Assembly: GCF_023078475.1 (NCBI RefSeq)
Contig: NZ_CP095741.1
Coordinates: 4,620,501-4,684,500 of the forward strand
Source: Luteibacter aegosomaticola
GTDB taxonomy: Bacteria; Pseudomonadota; Gammaproteobacteria; Xanthomonadales; Rhodanobacteraceae
Length of the DNA stretch: 64,000 nucleotides
Reading direction: 5' to 3'
Both the position numbers and the translations under genes were made by a program. The stretch's first letter is position 1. Each line of letters starts with the position of its first letter. Shown here one piece after another: positions 27,141 through 40,573 of the stretch. Below the pieces are notes generated by a model that was not told where the DNA came from, made no database searches, and saw nothing but the letters and a program-made list of their open reading frames with translations.

Positions 27141-28403
27141 ATGACGATCAAGGAATACTTGCGCCGCACGATCCTCGCCGGCGTAGTGGCGCTGACGCTC
27201 CCCATGTCAGTGGATACCCCCGCACAGGAGCAGGCCGCACTGGCCGATGCGCCCCTACGCAAAGCGGACCTCCGCTGCTGGTATCGCGTGGCGGGCGAGA
27301 ACGTGCCGAACCTGACCACCCGCCACGTTTACGCCGAGGACTTCGGCGTACAAGGCACATGGGCCAACAATGGCATCGTAACCACCCAGAACCTCTTCTA
27401 CACCGGCCTTGAACCCGAGGAACTGCAGGAGGCCTGCGAGAAGACGTTGGCGACGCTCGACGACGTGGGCGAGGTCCTTGGCTGGACCGCGAACGATGGC
27501 AACAGCTACAACCACGCCTTCTGGCATCGCGGCGAGATCGCCAGCCGGCGGGGCCAGGCCGTCGAGCGCATCGTTGCCTTTGGCGACAGCCTGAGCGACA
27601 CGGGTAACGCGTACAACGAATCGCTCTGGACGTTCCCCAACCATGGGGGCTGGCTTCTTGGCCGCTTCAGCAATGGCCGCGTGTGGACCGAGTACCTCGC
27701 CAGCGCGACTGGCCTGAACCTCACCACATGGGCGAATGGTGGTGCCCAGACCGAGCACTCCAACGTAATCGTGAAGGGGCTCTCCGATCAGGTGGACTCG
27801 TTCATCCGCTACATGGATGGCATCGACTATGACCCGTCGCGCACGCTTTTCACGGTGTGGATCGGGGCGAACGACTTCATGGAAACGGAACGCACCGATC
27901 CCGATTTCGTTCTTGAGACCCTGGAAACGCAATGGCGTGCGCTCAGGAAGCTGAGCGAGTTCGGGGCGAAGAAGCTGGTAATGCTCAACATGCCGGACCT
28001 CTCGAAGGCACCGAACTTCCATCATGCCGGCGACAAGGCCGTATTGCTGCGCGATAGAGCGCGACTCTATAACGAGGCGCTACCCACGTTCGCCGAGCGC
28101 GCCAGGAAGGAGACCAGCATGGATATCACGCTGGTGGATGTAGCTTCGCTTTTCGACGAAGTCGTGGACGATCCGAAGCGACATGGCATGATCGATGCGG
28201 CGCGCAGCTGCCTTGCGCTCATCCCTGGATCGAACCCGTTCTCGACGTACGCCACGTTCCCCGCCATGCGCGAGGACTGCGACCAGCACCGGAACGTGTT
28301 CTGGGATCTTGTGCATCCCACGACGCGGGTCCATGAGATCGTCGGCCGCTTCGTACTCGAGCAGCTGCCTGAGGCTTGGGGGGTGCGGACTATCGGGCGA
28401 TGA
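27141..28403 (+). CDS. Secreted GDSL/SGNH-family esterase or phospholipase (copy 2)
   Basis: This paralogue of the preceding gene has 420 residues, with AAGGA seven bases before ATG. A signal peptide covers about residues 1-29. The shared N-terminal extension is recognisable (LRCWYRVAG, SYNHAFWH). SGNH blocks are IVAFGDSLSDTGN, WANGGAQ, IGANDF and DLVHPTTR. The two proteins have similar length and order throughout but clearly diverged sequence, so the duplication is old. Both probably lie on one transcript. Substrate differences are likely but not readable here. Confidence 0.85.
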   Translation: MTIKEYLRRTILAGVVALTLPMSVDTPAQEQAALADAPLRKADLRCWYRVAGENVPNLTTRHVYAEDFGVQGTWANNGIVTTQNLFYTGLEPEELQEACEKTLATLDDVGEVLGWTANDGNSYNHAFWHRGEIASRRGQAVERIVAFGDSLSDTGNAYNESLWTFPNHGGWLLGRFSNGRVWTEYLASATGLNLTTWANGGAQTEHSNVIVKGLSDQVDSFIRYMDGIDYDPSRTLFTVWIGANDFMETERTDPDFVLETLETQWRALRKLSEFGAKKLVMLNMPDLSKAPNFHHAGDKAVLLRDRARLYNEALPTFAERARKETSMDITLVDVASLFDEVVDDPKRHGMIDAARSCLALIPGSNPFSTYATFPAMREDCDQHRNVFWDLVHPTTRVHEIVGRFVLEQLPEAWGVRTIGR

Positions 28404-28406
28404 GGG

Positions 28407-28471
28407 GATCGCGTGCAAGCACGCTCCTACAAGGGGCTTTGGCTCTTGTAGGAGCGCGCTTGCGCGCGATG
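28407..28471. repeat. Inverted pair of REP palindromes (class B)
   Basis: An inverse unit (28407-28430, ending CACGCTCCTAC) and a forward unit (28448-28471, starting GTAGGAGCGCGCTTGCGCGC) face each other across 17 bases. They form a long hairpin between the convergent esterase and icd genes and probably act as a two-way transcription end or mRNA 3' stabiliser. Confidence 0.88.
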
Positions 28472-28484
28472 GGCGCGGCCTGCG

Positions 28485-33969
<5,485 letters not shown>

Positions 33970-34033
33970 CGAGCAAGGGGCTTCAGCAGGCGTGGGGTGG
34001 CGCGGGGGAATCCGTTCCTAACGCGTGTCCCGG

Positions 34034-34070
34034 AAAAAGGTTTCGCCGGGCGGGAAGCCGTCCGGCGAAA
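34034..34070 (-). terminator. Intrinsic-terminator-like hairpin between the two RND genes
   Basis: Read on the minus strand, TTTCGCCGGACGG, loop CTTC and CCGCCCGGCGAAA form a near-perfect stem (34070-34041), followed by CCTTTTT (34040-34034). This fits an intrinsic terminator or attenuator within the pump operon. It would reduce transcription into the distal RND gene. Confidence 0.65.
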
Positions 34071-34105
34071 AGAGAGTGAGCCTTGGTGCCCAGGCTCGGT
34101 CCGCA

Positions 34106-37100
34106 TCAGTCCGCGGGCCGTGGCTGGGCGTGGGTCGCCAGCAGGCGTTGTCGCTTGCGTTCGGCGAGCCAGTCGGAGAATCGCTCCATGTACAGGTAGA
34201 TCACCGGCGTGGTGTACAGGGTGACCAGCTGCGACAGGAGCAGGCCGCCGACAATCGACACACCCAGCGGCTTGCGCAGTTCCGAACCAATGCCGTTGCC
34301 GAGCGCGAGTGGCAAGGCACCCAGCAGCGCGGCGGCGGTCGTCATCATGATCGGGCGGAAACGTAGCAGGCAGGCGCGGCGGATCGCGTCCGTCGCGTTC
34401 ATGCCGGTACGCTTCGCCTCGATCGCGAAGTCGATCATCATGATCGCGTTCTTCTTCACGATACCGATCAGCAACACGATACCCACGATGCCATCCACCG
34501 ACAGTGTCATGCCGCACATCAGCAGGGCAAGCAGCGCGCCGACGCCAGCGGGCGGCAGGGTCGAGATGATCGTCAGCGGGTGGATGTAGCTCTCATAGAG
34601 TACGCCCAGCACGATGTAGATCACGATGATCGACGCGAGCAGCAGGAGCACTTCATCGCCCACCGAGGAGGAGAACTCCGCGGCCTTGCCGATGAACTGG
34701 CCACGCACCTGCGGCGGGAAGTCCAGCGTCTTTTCTACTTCATGGATCGCGGTGACCGCCTCGGAAAGCGAATAACCCTGCGCCAGGTTGAACGAGATCG
34801 TGACCGCTGGCAGCTGCTGCAGGTGGCTGACCACCAGCGGGGCGGTCGTGACCTGGGCACTGGCCAGCGAGGCGATGGGAATGGTGCCACCCGCGCCCAC
34901 CTGGAAGCCAACGTTACCCGTATTGCCGATACCCGCCGGCGTTGCCGAGTTGCTCGATGCCAGCTGGCCGAAGCTCGTGGCGTTCGAACCGGTGAGTGCA
35001 CCGTTGCCGTTGCCACGCACCGTCAGCTTGTTGAGCAGGTCGGCGCTGTTGCGGAACTCCGGCGAGACCTCCATCACCACGCGGTACTGGTTGAGCTGGG
35101 TGAAGATGGTCGAGATCTGGCGCTGGCCGAACGCGTCGTAAAGCGTGTCGTCGATCGTCTGCACCGGCACGCCCAGTCGGCTGGCCGTATCACGATCGAT
35201 GGTGAGCTTCAGCGCGGTGCCCTGGTCGGCGAGGTTGTTGTCCACATCGGACAACTCCTTGCGCTTGCGCAGGGCAGAGGTCATCTGCTGCGCGTAGCCC
35301 GCAAGCTCCGTCGAGTTCACGTCGGAGAGGGAGTACTGGTATTCCGTTGCCGACACCTGGCTATCCAGCGTCACGTCCTGCACCGGCTTCAGGTACAGCG
35401 CCACGCCCGCGATGTTGCCGGCCGCACGCTGCAGGCGCGGCAGCACGTCGTCCAGGCTGTCGCGATCGCTACGGTCCTTCAGCACCAGCGAGAGCTGGCC
35501 CTGGTTGAGCGTGGGATTCACCGAGCCCGCACCGATGAAGGCGGCGACACCCGAGACGGCGGGATCCTTCGCCAGCGCATCGGCCACGGCCTTCGTGCGC
35601 TGTTCCATCTGCGGGAAGGCGACGTTCTGGTCGGCCTGGACCACGGCGGTGATGAGGCCGGTGTCCTGCTCGGGGAGCAAGCCCTTCGGGATCACGATGT
35701 ACAGCACCACGGTGAGCGCGACCGTGGCCGCGGCGATCAGCATGGTGAGCGGGCGATGGTCGAGGACCCAGTCGAGGCTGCGGCCATAGCCTTCCACGAT
35801 GCGCGACCACACCGTGTGCTTGCCGCTGGCCGTGGCGTGCTCATGCGCGTCATCCGCATCGGGCAGCTCATCCGCCTTGAGCAGGTACGCGCACATCATC
35901 GGCGTGAGCGTCAGCGAGACCAGCATGGAGATGGCCACCGCGATGGTGAGCACCCACGCGAACTCGTGGAACAGGCGGCCGGTGACGCCCGGCATCAGCA
36001 GCAGCGGCAGGAACACGGCGATCAGCGAGACGGTCAGCGAGAGCACCGTGAAGCCGATTTCCTTGGCGCCCACTTCCGCGGCCGTCTTCGCATCCTGGCC
36101 TTGTTCGATGTAGCGGACGATGTTCTCGATCATCACGATCGCGTCGTCGACCACGAAGCCGGTGGCCACCGCCAACGCCATCAGCGAGAGGTTATCCAGC
36201 GACATGCCCGCAAAGGCCATGACGCCGAACGTACCCATGAGCGAGAGCGGCACCGCGACCGACGGGATCACCGTGGCCCACAGGCGGCGCAGGAAGACGA
36301 AGATCACCGCCACCACGAGGCAGATGGTGAGGATCAGCGTGAACTGCACGTCCTCGACCGAGGCACGGATGGTGATCGTGCGGTCGGAGAACACCTTCAG
36401 GTGCACATCCGCCGGCAGCACCTTCTGCAGGTCGGGGATGGTCTGGCGGATGGACTGCACCGTCTGCACGATGTTCGCGCCAGGCTGGCGGCGGATATCG
36501 AGCAGCACGGCGGGCTTGCCGTTGGCCCACGCGGCGAGCTGGTCGTTTTCGACACCATCGACGACGTTGGCAACATCCTTCAGGCGCACCGGCGAGTCGT
36601 TGGTGTAGCTGATGATCGTGTCTTTGTAATCGGCGGCCGTGGCAAGCTGGTCGTTCGTGCCGATGCTGTAGGACTGCGTCTTGCCGTTCAGCGTGCCCTT
36701 AGGCGCATTCACGTTCGCCTGGGTCAGCGAGCTGCGCACGTCTTCCATGGTGAGGCCAAGATTGGCCAGCTGCGCGGGGTTGATCTGGATACGCACGGCC
36801 GGGCGCACATTGCCCGCGATGGACACCAGGCCCACGCCCTGCACCTGCGCGAGCTTCTGCGCAATGATCGAATCCGCGTAGTTGTTCACGTCACGCAGCT
36901 GCACCGTATCGGAGGTGAGCATGAGCGTCATGATCGGCGCATCGGCCGGGTTCACGCGGTTATAGACCGGCGGATACGGCAGGTTGTTCGGCAGCGTGCC
37001 ACGCGCCTGGTTGATCGCTGCCTGCACATCCTGCGCTGCGATATCGATATCGCGATCCATGTTGAACTGCAGGACGATGGTCGAGAGGCCTGCCGACGAA

Positions 37101-37348
37101 TCCGAGCTCATCGACGCGAGACCGGAGATCTGGCCGAAGTTGCGCTCGAGCGGCGTGGTGATCAGCGCCGCCATGGTGCTGGCCGAGGCACCGGGATACT
37201 GGGTGGTAACGACGAGGCTGGGCGCGTCGATTTCCGGCAGCGCCGAGACCGGCAGCTGCCGGTAGCCAAGGATGCCAAGCAACAACACCGCCACCATGAG
37301 CAGCGAGGTCGCGATAGGCCGGCGAATGAAGAGTGTCGAGAAACCCAC
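34106..37348 (-). CDS. RND efflux pump subunit, second system (MdtB/MuxB-like) with low-complexity loop insertion
   Basis: This 1080-residue inner-membrane RND exporter has the N-terminus MGFSTLFIRRPIATSLLMVA. The proton-relay pair is in [21 protein letters not shown]. It carries an extra Gly/Asn/Ser-rich segment at about residues 776-826 (from LTVRGNGNGALTGSNATS to GAGGTIPIASL). This is the same loop as the insertion in the MdtC-like pump of the first operon, although the inserted sequences are unrelated. The gene lies 73 bases after the adaptor gene, with a strong hairpin between them. It probably forms a mixed trimer with the following RND subunit. Confidence 0.92.
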   Translation of the reverse strand: MGFSTLFIRRPIATSLLMVAVLLLGILGYRQLPVSALPEIDAPSLVVTTQYPGASASTMAALITTPLERNFGQISGLASMSSDSSAGLSTIVLQFNMDRDIDIAAQDVQAAINQARGTLPNNLPYPPVYNRVNPADAPIMTLMLTSDTVQLRDVNNYADSIIAQKLAQVQGVGLVSIAGNVRPAVRIQINPAQLANLGLTMEDVRSSLTQANVNAPKGTLNGKTQSYSIGTNDQLATAADYKDTIISYTNDSPVRLKDVANVVDGVENDQLAAWANGKPAVLLDIRRQPGANIVQTVQSIRQTIPDLQKVLPADVHLKVFSDRTITIRASVEDVQFTLILTICLVVAVIFVFLRRLWATVIPSVAVPLSLMGTFGVMAFAGMSLDNLSLMALAVATGFVVDDAIVMIENIVRYIEQGQDAKTAAEVGAKEIGFTVLSLTVSLIAVFLPLLLMPGVTGRLFHEFAWVLTIAVAISMLVSLTLTPMMCAYLLKADELPDADDAHEHATASGKHTVWSRIVEGYGRSLDWVLDHRPLTMLIAAATVALTVVLYIVIPKGLLPEQDTGLITAVVQADQNVAFPQMEQRTKAVADALAKDPAVSGVAAFIGAGSVNPTLNQGQLSLVLKDRSDRDSLDDVLPRLQRAAGNIAGVALYLKPVQDVTLDSQVSATEYQYSLSDVNSTELAGYAQQMTSALRKRKELSDVDNNLADQGTALKLTIDRDTASRLGVPVQTIDDTLYDAFGQRQISTIFTQLNQYRVVMEVSPEFRNSADLLNKLTVRGNGNGALTGSNATSFGQLASSNSATPAGIGNTGNVGFQVGAGGTIPIASLASAQVTTAPLVVSHLQQLPAVTISFNLAQGYSLSEAVTAIHEVEKTLDFPPQVRGQFIGKAAEFSSSVGDEVLLLLASIIVIYIVLGVLYESYIHPLTIISTLPPAGVGALLALLMCGMTLSVDGIVGIVLLIGIVKKNAIMMIDFAIEAKRTGMNATDAIRRACLLRFRPIMMTTAAALLGALPLALGNGIGSELRKPLGVSIVGGLLLSQLVTLYTTPVIYLYMERFSDWLAERKRQRLLATHAQPRPAD

Positions 37349-37384
37349 GGTTCAGTCCTGGTGTCTGGGCCACGGGGCCCGTTG

Positions 37385-37411
37385 GCGGCGCGTCCCTCAT
37401 GGACGCGCCGC
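37385..37411 (-). repeat. Hairpin between adaptor and first pump gene
   Basis: An 11-bp perfect stem (GCGGCGCGTCC with GGACGCGCCGC) encloses the five-base loop CTCAT. There is no U-run. It is best read as an mRNA-processing or stability element setting the adaptor-to-pump ratio. Confidence 0.5.
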
Positions 37412-37421
37412 GAGCGAAGGC

Positions 37422-38675
37422 TTAGCCGCCGCGGCGACCGCCGCCCTGGCGACCGTTCTTGGCCTTCGACTTCTGCAATTCGTCAGCCGTCGGCGCGGCC
37501 GGCACCTGGCCCGGGGCCAGCGGCTGCACCTTCGAACCCGGCTTCAGGCGGAACTGGCCTTCGGTAACGACCTTCTCGCCCAGCTTCAGGCCCGTGATCA
37601 TCACGTGGCTGTCGCCGACTTCCGAAGCGGTCTGCACCGACTGCATCTTGACCGTGTTGTCGCCCTGCACGAGGTAGACGTAGTCGCCGTCGGGGCCACG
37701 CTGCACGGCCTGCGCCGGGATCACGAGGCCGCCCTTCACCGTACGCACGTTGAGGCGCGCGTTGACGAACTGGCCGGGCCACAGCTCGGTCTTCTGGTTA
37801 TCAAACAGGCCACGCAGGCGGAACGTGCCGGTGGTGGTGTCGATCGTGTTGTTGATGACCTCGAGGTGGCCGCTGGTCACCACGTGCGCATCGGTGCGGT
37901 CCAGCGCGTCGACGACGAGCGGCGTATCCGGGCTGGCTGCCATGCCGCTGCGGACCATGTCGAGGTTCTTCTCGGGCAGCGTGAAGGTCACATAGATCGG
38001 GTGCACCTCGGTCAGCGTCACGATCGACGTGGTCGTGGTGACGATGTTGCCGACGTCGACGCCGCGGATGCCGGCCAGGCCGGTGATCGGGGCGATGACC
38101 TTGGTGAAGCCGAGCTGCACCTGGGCGGCACGGATCGAGGCCTGGTCGGCCACGACCGTGGCGTTGGCCTGGTCCAGGGTGTTCTTCAGGTTATCCAGGT
38201 CCTGCTTGGAGACGTACTGCTGGCCGCCCTTGCTCACGAGGTTCTGCGAACGCTCGAGGTTGTTCTTGGCGGTAGCCGACAAGGCCTGGTCCTGCTTGAG
38301 CTTGGCCACGGCCTGGTCGTACTGCGACTGGATGGTGCGCGGATCGATTTCCGCGATCACGTCACCCTGCTTCACTTCCTGGCCTTCGGTGAAGTTCAGC
38401 TTCATGAGCTGACCACCCACCTGCGGGCTGACAGTGACCTGGTTACGCGCCTGCACGGTACCCGTGGCGCTGAGGTACACAGGGACATCCTGGGCCACGA
38501 CGGGCACCACGGTGACCGGAACGGGTGGCTGATCCTTGCCCTGCCCTTCGCCGTTGGCCTGGGCGGATGCATCCTGGGCGTTTGCACCACCCTTGTGCAT
38601 GCGGGGTAGGACGACAACGGCGGCGATCACCACGACCACGATGACCGCTAGCGCGATTTTCCAAAAACGCGACAT
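37422..38675 (-). CDS. RND efflux periplasmic adaptor, second system
   Basis: This membrane-fusion protein has 417 residues. An N-terminal membrane anchor (IALAVIVVVVIAAVVVLP) is followed by a polar linker. The lipoyl half-motifs are VTVSPQVGGQL with EVKQGDVIAEIDP and TKVIAPITGLAGIRGVDVG, around a long helical hairpin (about residues 115-185). Barrel and membrane-proximal domains follow. The C-terminal tail is Gly/Arg-rich (KNGRQGGGRRGG), which is unusual for the family. It is first in a cluster with two RND genes and no outer-membrane factor. An unlinked channel, possibly the NodT-like protein of the first operon, would be required. Confidence 0.92.
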   Translation of the reverse strand: MSRFWKIALAVIVVVVIAAVVVLPRMHKGGANAQDASAQANGEGQGKDQPPVPVTVVPVVAQDVPVYLSATGTVQARNQVTVSPQVGGQLMKLNFTEGQEVKQGDVIAEIDPRTIQSQYDQAVAKLKQDQALSATAKNNLERSQNLVSKGGQQYVSKQDLDNLKNTLDQANATVVADQASIRAAQVQLGFTKVIAPITGLAGIRGVDVGNIVTTTTSIVTLTEVHPIYVTFTLPEKNLDMVRSGMAASPDTPLVVDALDRTDAHVVTSGHLEVINNTIDTTTGTFRLRGLFDNQKTELWPGQFVNARLNVRTVKGGLVIPAQAVQRGPDGDYVYLVQGDNTVKMQSVQTASEVGDSHVMITGLKLGEKVVTEGQFRLKPGSKVQPLAPGQVPAAPTADELQKSKAKNGRQGGGRRGG

Positions 38676-38784
38676 GTAAAGCTCCCAATGAGAAACCGCT
38701 CGATGGCAACGCCCTTCGATGGGGCGCGCCTCGCGCCGCGGGTTTTATACCCTGAAAACGTGAAGGATCGGCGGCGACAATATA

Positions 38785-38932
38785 GGTGTACGGGAACGAC
38801 ATTGAACAATGCCGGTTGACAGGGGTACACCATGACTGACGGCATGCTACCCAAGGTATCCGGCCCCATTTGAGGCCACTTTCGGGCACCCCGGAGGCGG
38901 ACCGCTGACGAATGCGAAGGTTCCGTTATACT
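38785..38932. promoter_or_regulatory. Divergent promoter region between the second efflux system and cytochrome c
   Basis: The 339-base gap 38676-39014 holds no gene. On the plus strand, GCTGAC (38904-38909) and TATACT (38927-38932) with a 17-base spacer form a plausible sigma70 promoter for the cytochrome gene. Nearer the adaptor gene, GGTGTAC (38785-38791) and GTACACC (38825-38831) form an inverted repeat centred 40 bp apart, possibly two regulator half-sites. Functions are inferred. Confidence 0.4.
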
Positions 38933-39014
38933 CGGGTGCGACCGCCGGCTGGCGGCAGGCAAGCCGGAGCCCGGGGAGGGGGACGGCCCACCTAAACTTG
39001 ATGGGAGTCAGTGC

Positions 39015-39548
39015 GTGAGCGGTTCTCCGAGCAAGTCCGATCAGAACTTCGTCCGTCAATTCTCGTGGCTTACCGCTGGCTTAAGCCTTCTGGCCCTCAT
39101 CCTGATGGTGTTGGCTTACACCATCTACTCGAATATCCCGAAGGATCAGGATCCGGCCGTGGCTAAGCGCACGGAGGCCCGGATCGCACCGGCGGGTGCC
39201 GTTTACGCGGGTGATACGGGCCGGGCGGCGATGCTTGCGGCGCAGGAGGCGGCGGCGAAGGCGGCGGCTTCCCAGGTGGCGTACGGTGGCAGCAAGGATG
39301 GCAAGACGATTTACGACAACCTGTGCCATAGCTGCCATACGGCGGGTGTGGCGGGGGCGCCGAAGCTGGGTGACAAGGGTGCCTGGGGTGCTCGTATCGC
39401 TGAGGGTACGGCGACGCTGATCAAGCATGCGATCGAGGGTTATACGGGCCCGGATGGCAACCATATGCCTCCGAAGGGCGGTAATCCGGCCCTGACGGAG
39501 GAGCAGGTGGGCAATACGGTGAAGTGGATGGTCGATCAGGCCAAGTAA
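39015..39548 (+). CDS. Membrane-anchored cytochrome c5-like protein
   Basis: This single-haem c-type cytochrome of 177 residues starts at GTG 39015 with GGGAG upstream. One membrane span (FSWLTAGLSLLALILMVLAYTIY) anchors it, and the rest lies in the periplasm. An Ala-rich linker (AAMLAAQEAAAKAAASQ) precedes the cytochrome domain. The haem site is LCHSCHT (CxxCH) and the axial Met is in NHMPPKGG, as in cytochrome c5/c4 proteins. It should carry electrons to a terminal oxidase or reductase, but no partner gene is adjacent. Codon choice differs visibly from neighbours (more GCG, GGT and ACG endings). A clear intrinsic terminator follows. Confidence 0.9.
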   Translation: MSGSPSKSDQNFVRQFSWLTAGLSLLALILMVLAYTIYSNIPKDQDPAVAKRTEARIAPAGAVYAGDTGRAAMLAAQEAAAKAAASQVAYGGSKDGKTIYDNLCHSCHTAGVAGAPKLGDKGAWGARIAEGTATLIKHAIEGYTGPDGNHMPPKGGNPALTEEQVGNTVKWMVDQAK

Positions 39549-39572
39549 GCTGCTTCGCTTGCCCGCTCTACG

Positions 39573-39599
39573 AAAAGCCGGCCTTGTGTCGGCTTTTTT
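39573..39599 (+). terminator. Intrinsic terminator of the cytochrome c gene
   Basis: AAAAGCCG, a nine-base loop and CGGCTTTTTT form a stem closed by a run of T, 25 bases after the cytochrome stop codon. Confidence 0.88.
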
Positions 39600-39691
39600 G
39601 TGGCCTCTCGGGACGGCTCGCCTTCGGCTTCGCGTTGGGCTGGCTCGGCCTTTGGCCATCGCGTTAGCGCTCGGACGTCTCCGGAAAGAGC

Positions 39692-39928
39692 CCTTGGCGC
39701 CCACCCTCGCTGCTCAGACAAGTCTCCAACGTTCGAAAAGGATGCCCCTCCGGGGCCATGTATCTGATTGGCCTACGGCCGCGAACCGGCGTGCGGACGG
39801 GGGTTTGAAACTCGCCTTCCTGGCTCGGTTTCAAACGACCGGCCATCCATGGCCGGCCCCGCCTGTGGCGGCTGTTCCCGTCCGCCCGCCTCGTCTCCGA
39901 CAACTCGCCTCGAGGGTGGGCGCCAAGG
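39692..39928 (+). ncRNA. Structured element, copy 1 (unknown family)
   Basis: The outer helix is an 18-bp perfect inverted repeat (39692-39709 with 39911-39928). Inside, small hairpins CCCC-TCC-GGGG and GGCC-TAC-GGCC (39771-39781) precede the conserved GCGAACCGGC. The inner helix is GCGGACGGG (39793-39801) with CCCGTCCGC (39877-39885). It encloses three hairpins: GTTTGAAAC/GTTTCAAAC (39803-39836), CCGGCC/GGCCGG (39839-39856) and CCGCC-TGT-GGCGG (39859-39871). Copy 2 on the opposite strand repeats every helix with changed but still complementary sequence. Whether the element is transcribed is not known. Confidence 0.6.
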
Positions 39929-40016
39929 CCTCTCGGACACACCGAGGCGGGTCGATGGGAAAGCCACCGCCGACAACACGGCCGACCTCGCGGCGCCCCA
40001 CACCTGCCAAACAGCC

Positions 40017-40151
40017 GTAGGAGCCCACCCTGTGGGCGACATCTTTCGCCCAAACGCACAGGCCCTCTCGTACGGCACGATCGATCAAGGGCCAGACGCC
40101 GCAAGATCCGAAGGCTGCCGCGAACGGCGTCGCCCACAGGGTGGGCTCCTA
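40017..40151. repeat. Inverted REP pair (class A) at the centre of the palindromic block
   Basis: A forward unit begins GTAGGAGCCCACCCTGTGG at 40017 and runs to about 40050. Its inverse covers 40121-40151. About 70 unrelated bases lie between them. They sit in the middle between the two structured elements. Confidence 0.9.
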
Positions 40152-40254
40152 CGGGGGTGGGCGTTGGTTTGTCGGTGGGCTGTACCTCGAGCGGCAAGGC
40201 CTGCCGCCACGGCCCCGTTGCCGGCTCTCCTCTCACGAAACCTCAGTGCCTCAG

Positions 40255-40500
40255 AGAGCCCTCGGCGCCCACCCTCGAGGCGAGTTTCGCAGGCGAGGCA
40301 GCCGGGCGGGAACAGCCCCGCAGGGGGGACGGCCATGGATGGCCGTTCCTTTTCGACGAGACAGGGACGTCTCGTCGAAAAGCCCCGCCCGGCTGCCGGT
40401 TCGCGCCCGTAGGGCAATAAGTACATTTGCCGCGTCAGCGGCACTCCCTTTCGAACGACGAGGACCTGTCTGAGCAGCGAGGGTGGGCGCCGAGGGCTCT
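40255..40500 (-). ncRNA. Structured element, copy 2 (unknown family)
   Basis: Read on the minus strand, the outer helix is a 23-bp perfect inverted repeat (40478-40500 with 40255-40277). It is followed by GCCGC-TGAC-GCGGC and GCCC-TAC-GGGC hairpins and the conserved GCGAACCGGC. The inner 13-bp helix (40384-40396 with 40298-40310) encloses a 14-bp hairpin (40369-40382 with 40349-40362), ACGGCC/GGCCGT (40329-40346) and CCCC/GGGG (40316-40326). Helix order matches copy 1 exactly. Conserved unpaired parts include CTGCTCAGACA, CGTTCGAAA, the TAC loop and CTGTTCCCG. Confidence 0.6.
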
Positions 40501-40573
40501 CCTGCGACCACGTCCGAGCGCTAAAGCGATGGCCAAAGGCCGAGCCAGCCCAACGCGATGCCGAAGGCGAGCC

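Larger units (their letters stand above)
39615..40573. repeat. Long inverted repeat: 63-nt arms at the ends of a 960-nt palindromic block
   Basis: Bases 39615-39677 and 40511-40573 are inverted copies with 61 of 63 positions matching. Just inside, 39696-39720 and 40467-40491 are a perfect 25-base inverted match, and similarity continues inward through both structured units. The right arm ends exactly at the stop codon of acpH (40574-40576), and the left arm begins 15 bases after the cytochrome terminator. The block 39600-40573 contains no credible protein gene; open frames through it run through palindromes and lack start signals or family similarity. Confidence 0.9.

Noticed and set aside
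34580..37567. 995-codon open frame opposite the second-system MdtB-like pump
   Set aside because: It is a shadow of a well-supported RND gene, with no recognisable domain.
40017..40151. Insertion sequence or MITE with target-site duplication around the palindromic block
   Set aside because: No transposase and no clear flanking direct repeats were found, so mobility is left as a hypothesis in the findings.
39559..40473. Several overlapping open frames of 60-214 codons across the palindromic block
   Set aside because: They run through REP units and inverted repeats, lack ribosome sites and domains, and exist on both strands because of high GC content.
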